Assembly (NCBI RefSeq): GCF_024124745.1 | Contig: NZ_JAMXRU010000024.1 | Location: 1 to 33,349 of the forward strand | DNA: 33,349 nucleotides | Origin: Aeromicrobium sp. CnD17-E | GTDB lineage: Bacteria; Actinomycetota; Actinomycetes; Propionibacteriales; Nocardioidaceae | Direction: 5' to 3' | Shown here: piece by piece, positions 7,690 to 14,618 of the stretch | Layout: each line of letters begins with the position of its first letter | How positions within the stretch are numbered: position 1 is the first letter of the stretch | Position numbers and translations under genes: made by a program | Notes under the pieces: generated by a model | The model's database searches: none | Told to the model about the DNA's origin: nothing | The model's input: only the letters and a program-made list of their open reading frames with translations

Positions 7690-8424
7690 ATGGACGTCCG
7701 CCCCCTCAGCGCCCGGTCGATCGTGCTGAGCCTCATGCTCGCGGTGCACCCGCCGGAGATGACGCCGGCGCAGCTCGTGGCCTCCGGCGAGGTCTTCGAC
7801 GTCCCCGAGTCGACGCTGCGCGCCGCGCTGACCCGCCTCGTCGCGGCGGGCGACCTCGAGCGCTCGGACGGCACCTACCGCATCGGCGCCCGGCTGCAGG
7901 AACGGCAACGGCTCCAGGACGCCGCACTCGACCCGCCATACCGGCCGTGGGACGGCACGTGGGAGACCGCGGTCGTGGTCGCCGCCGGCCGGTCGGCGCC
8001 GGACCGCGCCGCGCTGCGCCAGGAGATGGAGCGGTTGCGGCTCGCCGAGCTGCGCGAGGGCGTCTGGACCCGGCCCGCGAACCTCGACCGGCCGCTCTCC
8101 GCCTGGCCCGACGACCTCGTCGTGGTGGCGAGCTCACGTCCGCTCGACGAGCGCGGGCTCACCGCGCGCCTGTGGGATCTGCCGGCCTGGACGGACGCGG
8201 GCGGTCGGCTGCTCACCGCCCTCGACGAACCACGGCCACCCGCGGAGCGTCTGGCCGTGGCCGCCGCGCTGGTCCGGCACCTGCGGACCGACCCGGCCCT
8301 GCCGCCGGAGCTGCGACCGTCGGGCTGGAACGCGCCACGGCTGGTCGAGGCCTACGCCGCCTACCAGGCCGAGCTCGCGGCGTCCCTCGGTCGCCCCAGC
8401 CCCGCCCAGGACGCCGCTCGCTGA
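7690..8424 (+). CDS. PaaX-family transcriptional regulator
   Basis: A 244-residue protein. The first 70 residues read PLSARSIVLSLMLAVHPPEM, then STLRAALTRLVAAGDLERSDGTYRIG, the winged-helix start of the PaaX family (repressors of phenylacetate and other acyl-CoA pathways). LQERQRLQD and the W/P-rich stretch after it (YRPWDGTWETAVV) fit the PaaX central domain. At 244 residues it is shorter than typical PaaX (about 300), so the C-terminal domain may be reduced. The ATG at 7690 is chosen because GGAG lies 9 nt upstream; in-frame GTG/ATG codons at 7669, 7675 and 7684 are alternatives. It probably represses the divergent aidB-like gene through the shared palindrome, with an acyl-CoA as likely effector. 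The effector is inference. Confidence 0.82.
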   Translation: MDVRPLSARSIVLSLMLAVHPPEMTPAQLVASGEVFDVPESTLRAALTRLVAAGDLERSDGTYRIGARLQERQRLQDAALDPPYRPWDGTWETAVVVAAGRSAPDRAALRQEMERLRLAELREGVWTRPANLDRPLSAWPDDLVVVASSRPLDERGLTARLWDLPAWTDAGGRLLTALDEPRPPAERLAVAAALVRHLRTDPALPPELRPSGWNAPRLVEAYAAYQAELAASLGRPSPAQDAAR

Positions 8425-8528
8425 CCCGTCCTGACGGCGTGGGTGCCGGACCTCACCCCCGCTCGGGTCGCGCGTCGCCGTGGGCGTGCCGACGATGAGG
8501 TGACCGTGTCCCGACGTCAGGAGTCCCC

Positions 8529-8921
8529 GTGCCACTCGTCCACCTGCACCTCGTCGAGGGTCGACGCACGCCCGAGGAGGTCCGCCGGCTGGCCGACGTC
8601 GTCCAGCAGACCCTGCTCGACGTGTTCGCCGCGCCCGAGCGTGACCGCTACCAGCTGATCTCCGAGCACAAGCCGGGCCACGTGATCGCCGAGGACACCG
8701 GGCTCGGCATCGAGCGCACCGACGACCTCGTGATCCTGCAGATCACCCAGCAGGGCCGCGACCTCGACCAGAAGCGCGCGCTCTACGCGACCCTCGCCGA
8801 GCGGCTCGAGGCCGAGTGCGGCCTCGCCCCGTCCGACCTGATCGTGTCGCTCACGGAGAACACCAAGGAGGACTGGTCCTTCGGCCACGGCGTCGCACAG
8901 TTCGTGGAGGGCCTGCTCTAG
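8529..8921 (+). CDS. Tautomerase family protein
   Basis: A 130-residue member of the 4-oxalocrotonate tautomerase/MIF-like superfamily. The sequence begins MPLVHLHL, leaving the catalytic proline first after Met removal. The length suits a two-beta-alpha-beta monomer rather than the 62-residue short form. The last part, SLTENTKEDWSFGHGVAQF, is characteristic of the group often labelled tautomerase family protein. The start is the GTG at 8529, with AGGAG 5 nt upstream; it is the only start that gives an N-terminal proline. Substrate unknown. The last 84 bp are duplicated about 1.2 kb downstream. Confidence 0.85.
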   Translation: MPLVHLHLVEGRRTPEEVRRLADVVQQTLLDVFAAPERDRYQLISEHKPGHVIAEDTGLGIERTDDLVILQITQQGRDLDQKRALYATLAERLEAECGLAPSDLIVSLTENTKEDWSFGHGVAQFVEGLL

Positions 8922-9001
8922 GTCCGACGCGGCACGGGTCCGGCTGCGTCGAGCCCGGCACTGCCATGCTGGAACCCGCACCCGACACGGAGGACAGCAC
9001 C

Positions 9002-9931
9002 ATGAGGATCTTCTCGAGGCGCACGGCGGACCACCCTGAACCCATGGACGAGGCGCTGACGTTCCTCACCGTCTCGGACGCCGACCGCGTCCGCACGCTC
9101 CTGCACCACGCGTTCGGCGAGCACGGGCTCGAGGTGACCACCCACGCCGATCATGCGGTCGACGCCGAAGGTCGTCAGTTCGGGTTCTGGAACGTCGCGG
9201 CCACGTGCGCCGACGTCGACCGTCAGGACTGGCCGGCCGTGGTGCGGGACCACGTGCGGCACCTCCTCGAGAGCTTCGACGGGGAGGACCCCTTCGAGGG
9301 CGCAGACCCCGACGACCAGCGGCGTCGCACCTACGTGCGGCTTCTGCCCGCCGACGCCCTCCCCGACCTCGACGCGTTCCCGCACCGCGAGCTCGCTCCC
9401 GGCATCATCGAGGCCCTCGCTCTCGACCTGCCAGACAGCTTGTCGATCTACAACCACGAGAACGCACGGGCCGCTGGCGGATGGGAGCTGCTGCACCGGG
9501 CTGGTCTCGAGAACCTCCGGGCCCTCCCCACGGAGCAGGTGCAGCTGGTCGACGCGCACGACGGCGGCGCCTTCCACGTGCTGCTCGGCGACTCGGTCCA
9601 CACCGGAAGCCGCGCGCTGTTGCTCCCCGATCTGCCCGCCGGGGTCGACGACGCCCCGCCGACCGACCTCGGCTGGCTGATGAGCGTGCCGCACCGTCAC
9701 CAGCTCTGCTGGCACGTGGTGCGCGACGCGACCGTGGTCTCGGTGGTGAACAGCATGGCGCGTTTCACCGCGCTCGGGTACTCCGACGGCGTGGGCCAGG
9801 TCAGCCCTCACCTGTACTGGTGGAACGGGTCGGCCTACGTGCAGCTCACCCGCTTCGACGAAGAGGGCACGCTGTCGATCCATGTCGACGGCGACTTCGC
9901 CGACGTCCTGCAACGTGCGATGGGCGACTGA
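9002..9931 (+). CDS. Conserved hypothetical protein, loosely DUF1444-like
   Basis: A 309-residue acidic soluble protein without signal peptide or membrane segments. The ATG at 9002 has GGAGG 8 nt upstream. The layout is an N-terminal segment (TFLTVSDADRVRTLL, then EGRQFGFWNVAATC), a middle part (TYVRLLPADALPDL) and a C-terminal half (HVLLGDSVHTGSRALLL, HRHQLCWHVVRD). It loosely recalls DUF1444-type proteins of unknown role, but I do not recognise it firmly. It lies between the tautomerase gene and the duplicated tautomerase 3' end, so it may have arrived with a local rearrangement. No function is proposed. Confidence 0.72.
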   Translation: MRIFSRRTADHPEPMDEALTFLTVSDADRVRTLLHHAFGEHGLEVTTHADHAVDAEGRQFGFWNVAATCADVDRQDWPAVVRDHVRHLLESFDGEDPFEGADPDDQRRRTYVRLLPADALPDLDAFPHRELAPGIIEALALDLPDSLSIYNHENARAAGGWELLHRAGLENLRALPTEQVQLVDAHDGGAFHVLLGDSVHTGSRALLLPDLPAGVDDAPPTDLGWLMSVPHRHQLCWHVVRDATVVSVVNSMARFTALGYSDGVGQVSPHLYWWNGSAYVQLTRFDEEGTLSIHVDGDFADVLQRAMGD

Positions 9932-10011
9932 CAGGCCGGGAGCTGGGGTAGACGCCTCTCACAGAGGTCCGCACCCAGCCCACGCCCTCGTGGGGCAGCA
10001 CGTGGGCAGCC

Positions 10012-10062
10012 GCTCCTCGGCACATCGCCCACGCGCTCGCGGGTACGCCAGTCGAGCACCTG
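10012..10062 (-). pseudogene. Possible remnant of a propeller-type gene like 10207-11400
   Basis: Read on the minus strand, this stretch encodes VLDWRTRERVGDVP, similar to VLNWRTGRAVAAVPG in the downstream propeller gene. At DNA level 10042-10065 matches 10699-10722 at 21 of 24 bases. It abuts the tautomerase remnant. The match is short, so it could be chance. Confidence 0.3.
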
Positions 10063-10146
10063 CTGATCGTGTCGCTCACGGAGAACACCCATGCGGACTG
10101 GTCCTTCGGCCACGGCGTCACGCAGTTCGTGGAGGGCTTGCTCTAG
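10063..10146 (+). pseudogene. Duplicated 3' end of the tautomerase gene
   Basis: 84 bp matching 8838-8921 with 6 differences and no gaps, ending at the same TAG stop. It encodes LIVSLTENTHADWSFGHGV and on to the same C-terminus, but the upstream frame has no tautomerase sequence or N-terminal proline, so it is a remnant. Together with 9932-10062 this fills the gap before the next gene; nothing else is visible there. Confidence 0.8.
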
Positions 10147-10154
10147 CCGCGCGA

Positions 10155-10195
10155 ACGCCGTCGCCCATCCTCCCTGCGGGGACGGGCGACGGCGT
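10155..10195 (-). terminator. Strong hairpin after the propeller gene
   Basis: ACGCCGTCGCCC (10155-10166) pairs perfectly with GGGCGACGGCGT (10184-10195) across a 17-nt loop. It starts 12 bp beyond the stop of the sigma-factor/propeller operon (minus strand) and may also end transcription from the left. Confidence 0.75.
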
Positions 10196-10206
10196 CGCAG
10201 TCGTCG

Positions 10207-11400
10207 TCAGGAGCCGAGGTAGGTCCCGGCGACGCGGATCTTCCCGGGTCCGTCCGGCACGGTGCGCGTCGAGCAGGCGCCGGTGGCGGCGTCGCACGTG
10301 GTGACCCGACTGCCCTCGACCTTCACCAGACGGCCGTCGGGGGTCCAGCCGTAGGTGAACCCGTCCCCCGGCAGTGTGATCCGCCGGCCCGTGTCGAGGT
10401 CGGTCACGTGCACGACCGGGTTCCGGACCTCGTTGCCCTCCACCCCGTCGACGACCGTCCTGGTGCCGTCCTCGTCGGTGCTGACGAACGTCGTCGTGGT
10501 CTGGACGAAGCGGCCGTCGGGCGACAGCTCGTTCGAGGCCCATCGCCCGTCGCCGGAGCCGACCGTGAGGTCAGCGGTGGAGCCCAGCTGCCGTGCGTCG
10601 CCGAGCTGGTACGCCGTCGACCCGTGGTCGCCGCCGAGAGCGCGTCCGCCGCCGGTCGACGGGAGCTGCTCGCCCGGGACCGCTGCGACCGCCCTGCCGG
10701 TGCGCCAGTTGAGCACCTTCTGCGCGTCGTTCGTGCCGACCACGACGTAGTCGCCCGTGAGGCCGATGGGCGGGACGGTCCAGCCGGCCCAGCTGTACCC
10801 GCCGTCGAACGGCACGACGGCCAGCTCGTCGCCGGAGGATGCCTCGACGACGTGCACCTCGTACCCGCTGCCGGCCTTCGTCACGTACGCGAGGCGGTCC
10901 GCGGCGGCGTCGGCGCCCGGCACGACCTTGGGGGGCAGGTCGAGCCGTCGCACGGTGCCGTCGGTGCCCACGTAGACCCAGCCACGCGGCGCATCTCCCG
11001 CGTCGTCGTCGGAGACGGCGGCGACGACGCCGTCGGCCGTGTAGAAGAGTGTCTGGACGTCCGTGCCGAGGTCGACCGAGTAGTCAGGGTCGCTGAACCA
11101 GACGGTGTCGCCCCGCGAGAACGCACCGCCCGTGCGGTAGGCGTCGGAGACGAGGGCGGCGTCGGAGGCGGAGATGCTGCTCTCGACCTGCAGCGACGGT
11201 GCACCGCCCCCACCCCCGCTCCCGACGGCGACAGCGGTGCCGGCGACGGCGCCGATGGCGAGGGTCGCGACGGAACGCCGGACCACGGCCCGACGCCGGC
11301 CGGCTCGACGACCGCTGCGGATCACCCCGTCGAGGTCCAGCTCGGGGACGGGCTGGGAGGTGGCGTGCTGCCGGATGAGGTCGGTGAGGTGGTCAGTCAT
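10207..11400 (-). CDS. Membrane-anchored beta-propeller-like protein, sigma-factor partner
   Basis: A 397-residue protein. The short cytoplasmic N-terminus (MTDHLTDLIRQHATSQPVPE) leads to an Arg-rich segment and one hydrophobic helix at about 43-61 (SVATLAIGAVAGTAVAVG). A long extracytoplasmic part with repeated beta-strand patterns follows (GWVYVGTDGTVRRL, GDYVVVGTNDAQKVLNWRTG, SPDGRFVQTTTTF, TYGWTPDGRLV). SPDGR-type motifs recall TolB/WD40-like propellers. It overlaps the SigE-family gene by 8 bp and is second in that operon, a position usually held by an anti-sigma factor or sensor. No zinc anti-sigma motif (HxxxCxxC) is present. Regulation of the sigma factor through the N-terminal tail is inference. 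Confidence 0.75.
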   Translation of the reverse strand: MTDHLTDLIRQHATSQPVPELDLDGVIRSGRRAGRRRAVVRRSVATLAIGAVAGTAVAVGSGGGGGAPSLQVESSISASDAALVSDAYRTGGAFSRGDTVWFSDPDYSVDLGTDVQTLFYTADGVVAAVSDDDAGDAPRGWVYVGTDGTVRRLDLPPKVVPGADAAADRLAYVTKAGSGYEVHVVEASSGDELAVVPFDGGYSWAGWTVPPIGLTGDYVVVGTNDAQKVLNWRTGRAVAAVPGEQLPSTGGGRALGGDHGSTAYQLGDARQLGSTADLTVGSGDGRWASNELSPDGRFVQTTTTFVSTDEDGTRTVVDGVEGNEVRNPVVHVTDLDTGRRITLPGDGFTYGWTPDGRLVKVEGSRVTTCDAATGACSTRTVPDGPGKIRVAGTYLGS

Positions 11401-11920
11401 CGTGGGCTCCTTCGGTGACGAGGTCGGCGCGGGCCCGCAGGGCTGCGAGGGCGACGACGGTCTGGCTCTTGACGGTGCCGGTGGACACGTTCAGGAGGTC
11501 GGCGGTCTCCTGGACGGACAGGTCCTCGAGGAAGCGGAGGACGAGCACCGACCGCTGGCCGAGGGGCAGGGCCCGCAGCGCGTCGGCGAGCGTCACGCGG
11601 TCGGCGAGGTCACCGGCAAGGTCGGCCGTGTGGTCTGCGGCGCCTCCCACGGACTCGTCGACGTCGCGTACGTTCTCGTGGTTCCAGGCGTGCTTGCGGA
11701 ACCAGTCGCGCGAGACGGTGACCATCACCCGTCGGGTGTAGGCCCTCGCCTTGTCGGGCTCGCGCAGCCGGGGCCAGGCCAGGTAGGTCTTGACCAGGGC
11801 CGACTGCACGAGGTCCTCGGCGAGCTGCCGGTCCCCGACGATGAGCACCGCCGTCCGGTACAGGTGCGGCCACGCAGCTCGAGCGAACTCGCTGTAGGCA
11901 GCCTCGGTCGTCCGTCGCAC
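11393..11920 (-). CDS. SigE-family RNA polymerase sigma factor
   Basis: A 175-residue ECF-type sigma factor. Region 2 is visible as LYRTAVLIVGDRQLAEDLVQ plus the following SALVKTYLAW. Region 4 is ALRALPLGQRSVLVLRFLE followed by DLSVQETADLLNVSTGTVKS, the helix-turn-helix that reads the -35. The sequence fits the actinobacterial SigE family (SigE70). Two in-frame GTG codons compete: 11926 lies directly against the GAGGA site, while 11920 lies 6 nt from it, so 11920 is preferred. The gene overlaps its propeller-like partner by 8 bp. It probably directs a small stress or envelope regulon and may activate its own promoter; neither is shown by sequence. Confidence 0.88.
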   Translation of the reverse strand: MRRTTEAAYSEFARAAWPHLYRTAVLIVGDRQLAEDLVQSALVKTYLAWPRLREPDKARAYTRRVMVTVSRDWFRKHAWNHENVRDVDESVGGAADHTADLAGDLADRVTLADALRALPLGQRSVLVLRFLEDLSVQETADLLNVSTGTVKSQTVVALAALRARADLVTEGAHDD

Positions 11921-11964
11921 GTGCACTCCTCGTCCCGTTGAACTCTGTCACCTCATAGACGGGA

Positions 11965-11990
11965 TGGGGACGTGATCCGGTTGGGGACGT
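11965..11990. promoter_or_regulatory. Direct repeat upstream of the sigma-factor gene
   Basis: TGGGGACGT occurs at 11965-11973 and 11982-11990, start to start 17 bp. On the minus strand these read ACGTCCCCA and lie 45-70 bp before the sigma-factor start, in its promoter region. A role as promoter elements or activator sites is possible but unproven. Confidence 0.35.
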
Positions 11991-12006
11991 CGCACTTCTC
12001 GGCACC

Positions 12007-12822
12007 TCATCGTGCGTCGCGAGGACCAGGACGGTCGACGAGCTGCCGGGACGCGGCCCGCGTCCCGGGCGTCGGGAACCATCGCCACACGACGAACGAC
12101 TGGCCGAGCGTCCACACCTGGCTGGCGACCCAGTAGACGAGCAGGCCGACCGGCACGAACGTCCCGGCGAGCAGGAGCCCTCCGGCCGAGAGCGTCGGCA
12201 TCATCCGGGTGGCCTGCTGCATCGCCTCGGGCATCCCCTCGGTCGGGGTGTTGGGCATGACGAACAGGTGCTGGGTCGCGAACGAGACCAGCGCGGCCAC
12301 GGCCGCGAGCGTGAGGACGACGGCCAGGTGGAGCCCACCCTGGCCGAGCATGCCGCTGTCGGCCAGACCGGTCCCGAACAGCTGGGCACGATCGAAGAGC
12401 ACCACCTGCTCGGCGTCCATCGACCCGACCGGCGAGCCGGACGCGACGTCGGAGAGCAGGTGGTACAGCGCGATCCACAGGGGCACCTGCAGCAGCACCG
12501 GCAGGCACCCGAGCCGCGAGACGCCGTGCTCGGCGGACACGGCACGTCGCTCCTCCATCATGGCGCGCAGGCTCTCGGTGTCGGTGCGGCCCTTGTACCG
12601 CTGCGCGATCTCCTGCAGCTGGGGCCGGGCGAGCGCGGCCCGGCGCGCGTTGCGGACCTGGTGGACCGTGATCGGCAGCAGCAGGGAGCGCACCACGACG
12701 ACGATCGTGGCGATGCTCAGGCACCAGCCGACGGCACCACCGGGGTCGGCCCCGAGGTGCGTGACGAGGGCGTGGGTGTGGGACAGCAGGGCGGACAGGA
12801 CGTGTTTCAGCGGGTCGAGCAT
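12007..12822 (-). CDS. yidC: YidC/Oxa1-family membrane protein insertase (stand-alone copy)
   Basis: A 271-residue multi-pass membrane protein of the YidC/Oxa1/Alb3 family, which inserts and folds membrane proteins. Segments include WCLSIATIVVVVRSLLLP, a positively charged loop (HQVRNARRAALARPQLQEIA, QRYKGRTD), then LPVLLQVPLWIALYHLL and the C-terminal helices around VPVGLLVYWVASQVWTLGQ. The conserved Arg in the first conserved helix (VVVVRSLLLP) matches the YidC groove arginine. AGGAG lies about 7 nt before the ATG at 12822. It is not in the rpmH-rnpA-yidC-jag cluster, so it is a second, specialised copy. Upstream is a small membrane protein in the same orientation, suggesting a functional pair. 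Confidence 0.9.
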   Translation of the reverse strand: MLDPLKHVLSALLSHTHALVTHLGADPGGAVGWCLSIATIVVVVRSLLLPITVHQVRNARRAALARPQLQEIAQRYKGRTDTESLRAMMEERRAVSAEHGVSRLGCLPVLLQVPLWIALYHLLSDVASGSPVGSMDAEQVVLFDRAQLFGTGLADSGMLGQGGLHLAVVLTLAAVAALVSFATQHLFVMPNTPTEGMPEAMQQATRMMPTLSAGGLLLAGTFVPVGLLVYWVASQVWTLGQSFVVWRWFPTPGTRAASRQLVDRPGPRDAR

Positions 12823-12857
12823 GGGGGTTCTCCTGGTCAGAGGATCGGATCGGGCTC

Positions 12858-12873
12858 GTCGCCCGAAGGCGAC
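12858..12873 (-). terminator. Small hairpin between the DUF6412-like gene and yidC
   Basis: GTCGCC, loop CGAA, GGCGAC directly after the stop of the upstream small membrane gene. It could partly terminate or stabilise the upstream message. The 6-bp stem is modest. Confidence 0.35.
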
Positions 12874-12874
12874 C

Positions 12875-13135
12875 TCAGACCAGACCGGGAGCGCGCGGAC
12901 GCACCGGCTGCCGCACCGGGTCCGCGATGCGCGAGGAGAGCACGGGCACCAGCCGCACGGCCTCGCCGGGCCGCACCCCCACCCCCGTGACGCGGTGCTC
13001 GACGACGACGCGCGAGCCCACCGCCACCACCAGCGCCGCAGCGATGAGGACCGCGACGCCCGCCGCTGCGGTGGACTCCGAAGGCGTCGCGAGGCACAGG
13101 ACGAACGCGAGCAGCCCAGTCGCCCGGCTCAGCAT
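12875..13135 (-). CDS. Small two-helix membrane protein (DUF6412-like)
   Basis: An 86-residue protein with two hydrophobic segments (about 5-15 and 25-42, ending AALVVAVGSRVVVEHRV) and a basic, proline-rich tail. Small proteins of this kind (I believe DUF6412) are commonly encoded beside extra YidC copies in actinobacteria. The ATG at 13135 is chosen because it begins the hydrophobic part; a GTG at 13153 would add six residues and is possible. The gap to yidC is 52 bp on the same strand. Function unknown; a partner or substrate of this YidC is a guess. Confidence 0.6.
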   Translation of the reverse strand: MLSRATGLLAFVLCLATPSESTAAAGVAVLIAAALVVAVGSRVVVEHRVTGVGVRPGEAVRLVPVLSSRIADPVRQPVRPRAPGLV

Positions 13136-13578
13136 CGCGGTCTCGAACACCTCGCCAGCGTAGCCGGGTGGCCTTGCAGACCGCACCGTCAGCGAAGTAC
13201 GGCCCTAGGAGGGCTCTCGACGAGGGCTTTCGTCGCTGGCCTTCGGCGCGCCAGCCGACCCGCTCGGCGGCCTCGGAGGACGAGGTCGCTCACGAGACTT
13301 CGGTGGCTTCCACCCGTGCACCAGGTCCGAACCGTCGGAACGGGTGGTGGTTTCCAGACGTGCGCCGGCAGCACCCGACGGGCCGCCCTCAGGAGGCACG
13401 GCTCACTCCCGCCGATCCTTTTGGCGGCTTCACGGACCTCCCGCTGCTCTGCGCAGAAGCCTGTCCAGATCCGTTCGGCTCGGACCTGCGCCTGGTACCC
13501 ACGTCGCGGACGAGTCGGTTTTGGGTGGCAGAGCGGCCTGAGTAGCCGCTGCCCGCCGGAGGAAGTCGTCTCGTCACG
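13136..13578. other. 443-bp interval without a supported gene
   Basis: Several short open frames cross this stretch on both strands, but none has a ribosome-binding site or a recognisable family. The longest minus-strand reading (13205-13399; segments SDGSDLVHGWKPPKSRE and KASDESPRREPS) is Pro/Arg-rich. A small hairpin CGACGA/TCGTCG lies at 13218-13235. It may be decayed coding sequence or an interspersed repeat; I see nothing firm. Confidence 0.4.
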
Positions 13579-14226
13579 TCAGAGACCTCCTTCCGCCTCG
13601 GTCACAGCCAGGATCTGCAGCAACTGTATCGCGGCGCAGTCCACGATGACTCCTCGTGTGCCCTCGATCTCGTCGCCGATGGTGCCGTCAGCGGACACCT
13701 GATACGCCTTCTCGAGGAACAACTGCTGGGGCTCCGGGTAGGAGGTCGCGTACGAGGAGGAGCCGTAGTACCCGGCGATCCAGCGATCATCGTTGGTGAG
13801 GACCCGGATGAAGCACTCCTCGGCGGACTGGAACGCCTTGTCCCATGCCGTGGGGGTGAAGTCGTACCTGGTCACGTCAGGCAGCTTCGATCGCAGCATG
13901 TCCAACCAGCCCCACGTCGGAGCGGGGAGCAGCGCGAGGACCGACGGAATGGCGATGCCGCCAGCCAGAGCCAGCAGAGCTCCGACACGTGGGTGTTCCA
14001 CGACGAGGCCCTCACCGCGTGCAGCGTGGACAAGGGTGTCGCCGAGGGCAACGAGGTAGACGAGCCCGAAGATGCCGGACGTGACGATGGCACGCACGAT
14101 CCGGGTGGAAAGCTCGAGGTCCAGCGGCAACCGACCACGGACCGAGATCCGAGTGGCCTGGTAGACGAAACCGGGCACGACAAAGAGAAGGAAGATCAGC
14201 AACCCAGTCACCGAGGTTGGCGCCAT
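13579..14226 (-). CDS. DUF6338-like membrane protein
   Basis: A 215-residue protein with three hydrophobic segments: 7-23 (TGLLIFLLFVVPGFVYQ), about 43-62 and about 81-101. A soluble C-terminal domain follows, containing AWDKAFQS, WIAGYYGSSSYATSYPEP and a final GVIVDCAAIQLLQIL. The start with LFVVPGFVYQ and the C-terminal W-A-G-Y/W-Y pattern resemble DUF6338 proteins, of unknown function. The ATG at 14226 has GGAG 7 nt upstream; the open frame extends further but lacks a better site. Codon use is less GC-biased than the surrounding genes, suggesting acquisition. It lies just beyond a tRNA-Ser gene, a common integration position, but no integrase or attachment repeat is seen. Confidence 0.65.
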   Translation of the reverse strand: MAPTSVTGLLIFLLFVVPGFVYQATRISVRGRLPLDLELSTRIVRAIVTSGIFGLVYLVALGDTLVHAARGEGLVVEHPRVGALLALAGGIAIPSVLALLPAPTWGWLDMLRSKLPDVTRYDFTPTAWDKAFQSAEECFIRVLTNDDRWIAGYYGSSSYATSYPEPQQLFLEKAYQVSADGTIGDEIEGTRGVIVDCAAIQLLQILAVTEAEGGL

Positions 14227-14393
14227 GCATGCACTCCGTCCTGTAGGCCTGGCACACAGTGTGCCGCCAGCCAGAGACACGTCAGAGTGGAGCGACGGGC
14301 GAGAGACCTTCCGGACGTGTGCTCACCGCCACCCGAGAACTTCTCCGCGACCTCGAAATCGACGCAGCAAGCGACGACCAGCCCCAGAAACCA

Positions 14394-14429
14394 CAAGCCC
14401 CGAACCCACATCCGTAGGTTCGGGGCTTG
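14394..14429 (-). terminator. Terminator hairpin downstream of tRNA-Ser
   Basis: CAAGCCCCGAACC (14394-14406) pairs perfectly over 13 bp with GGTTCGGGGCTTG (14417-14429) across a 10-nt loop. It lies 24 bp beyond the tRNA 3' end on the minus strand. There is a weak T-containing stretch but no real U-tract. Confidence 0.8.
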
Positions 14430-14453
14430 CCGATGTCCTGAGACATCACACGG

Positions 14454-14540
14454 CGGTGGCGGTGGGATTTGAACCCACGGTGGGTTTGACCCCACACATC
14501 ATTTCGAGTGATGCACCTTCGGCCGCTCGGACACGCCACC
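14454..14540 (-). tRNA. tRNA-Ser (anticodon CGA)
   Basis: An 87-nt tRNA on the minus strand. The acceptor stem GGTGGCG (5') pairs with CGCCACC (3'), with discriminator G and no encoded CCA. The anticodon stem CATCA/TGATG encloses the loop CTCGAAA, giving anticodon CGA, which reads UCG. The long variable arm (around GTGGGGTCAAACCCAC) is the class II feature of tRNA-Ser. The T arm GTGGGTTCAAATCCCAC is canonical. Confidence 0.95.
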
Positions 14541-14618
14541 GCGGGGTACCTTACCGGACCCCTGCGCGTCACCCGCCGGTGGGTTTGGCGAGCGGGAGCG
14601 ACCCCGTGCAGGAGGAGG

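Noticed and set aside
8425-8528. Possible regulatory RNA before the tautomerase gene
   Set aside because: GC-rich, with no consistent hairpin or conserved motif that I can see.
14319-14417. Small plus-strand ORF (32 codons) near tRNA-Ser
   Set aside because: No ribosome-binding site, and it ends inside the tRNA terminator loop. Its composition looks fairly protein-like, but the support is too weak.
14227-14540. Genomic island attachment site at tRNA-Ser
   Set aside because: No integrase and no direct repeat of the tRNA 3' end is seen; the neighbouring DUF6338-like gene alone is not enough.
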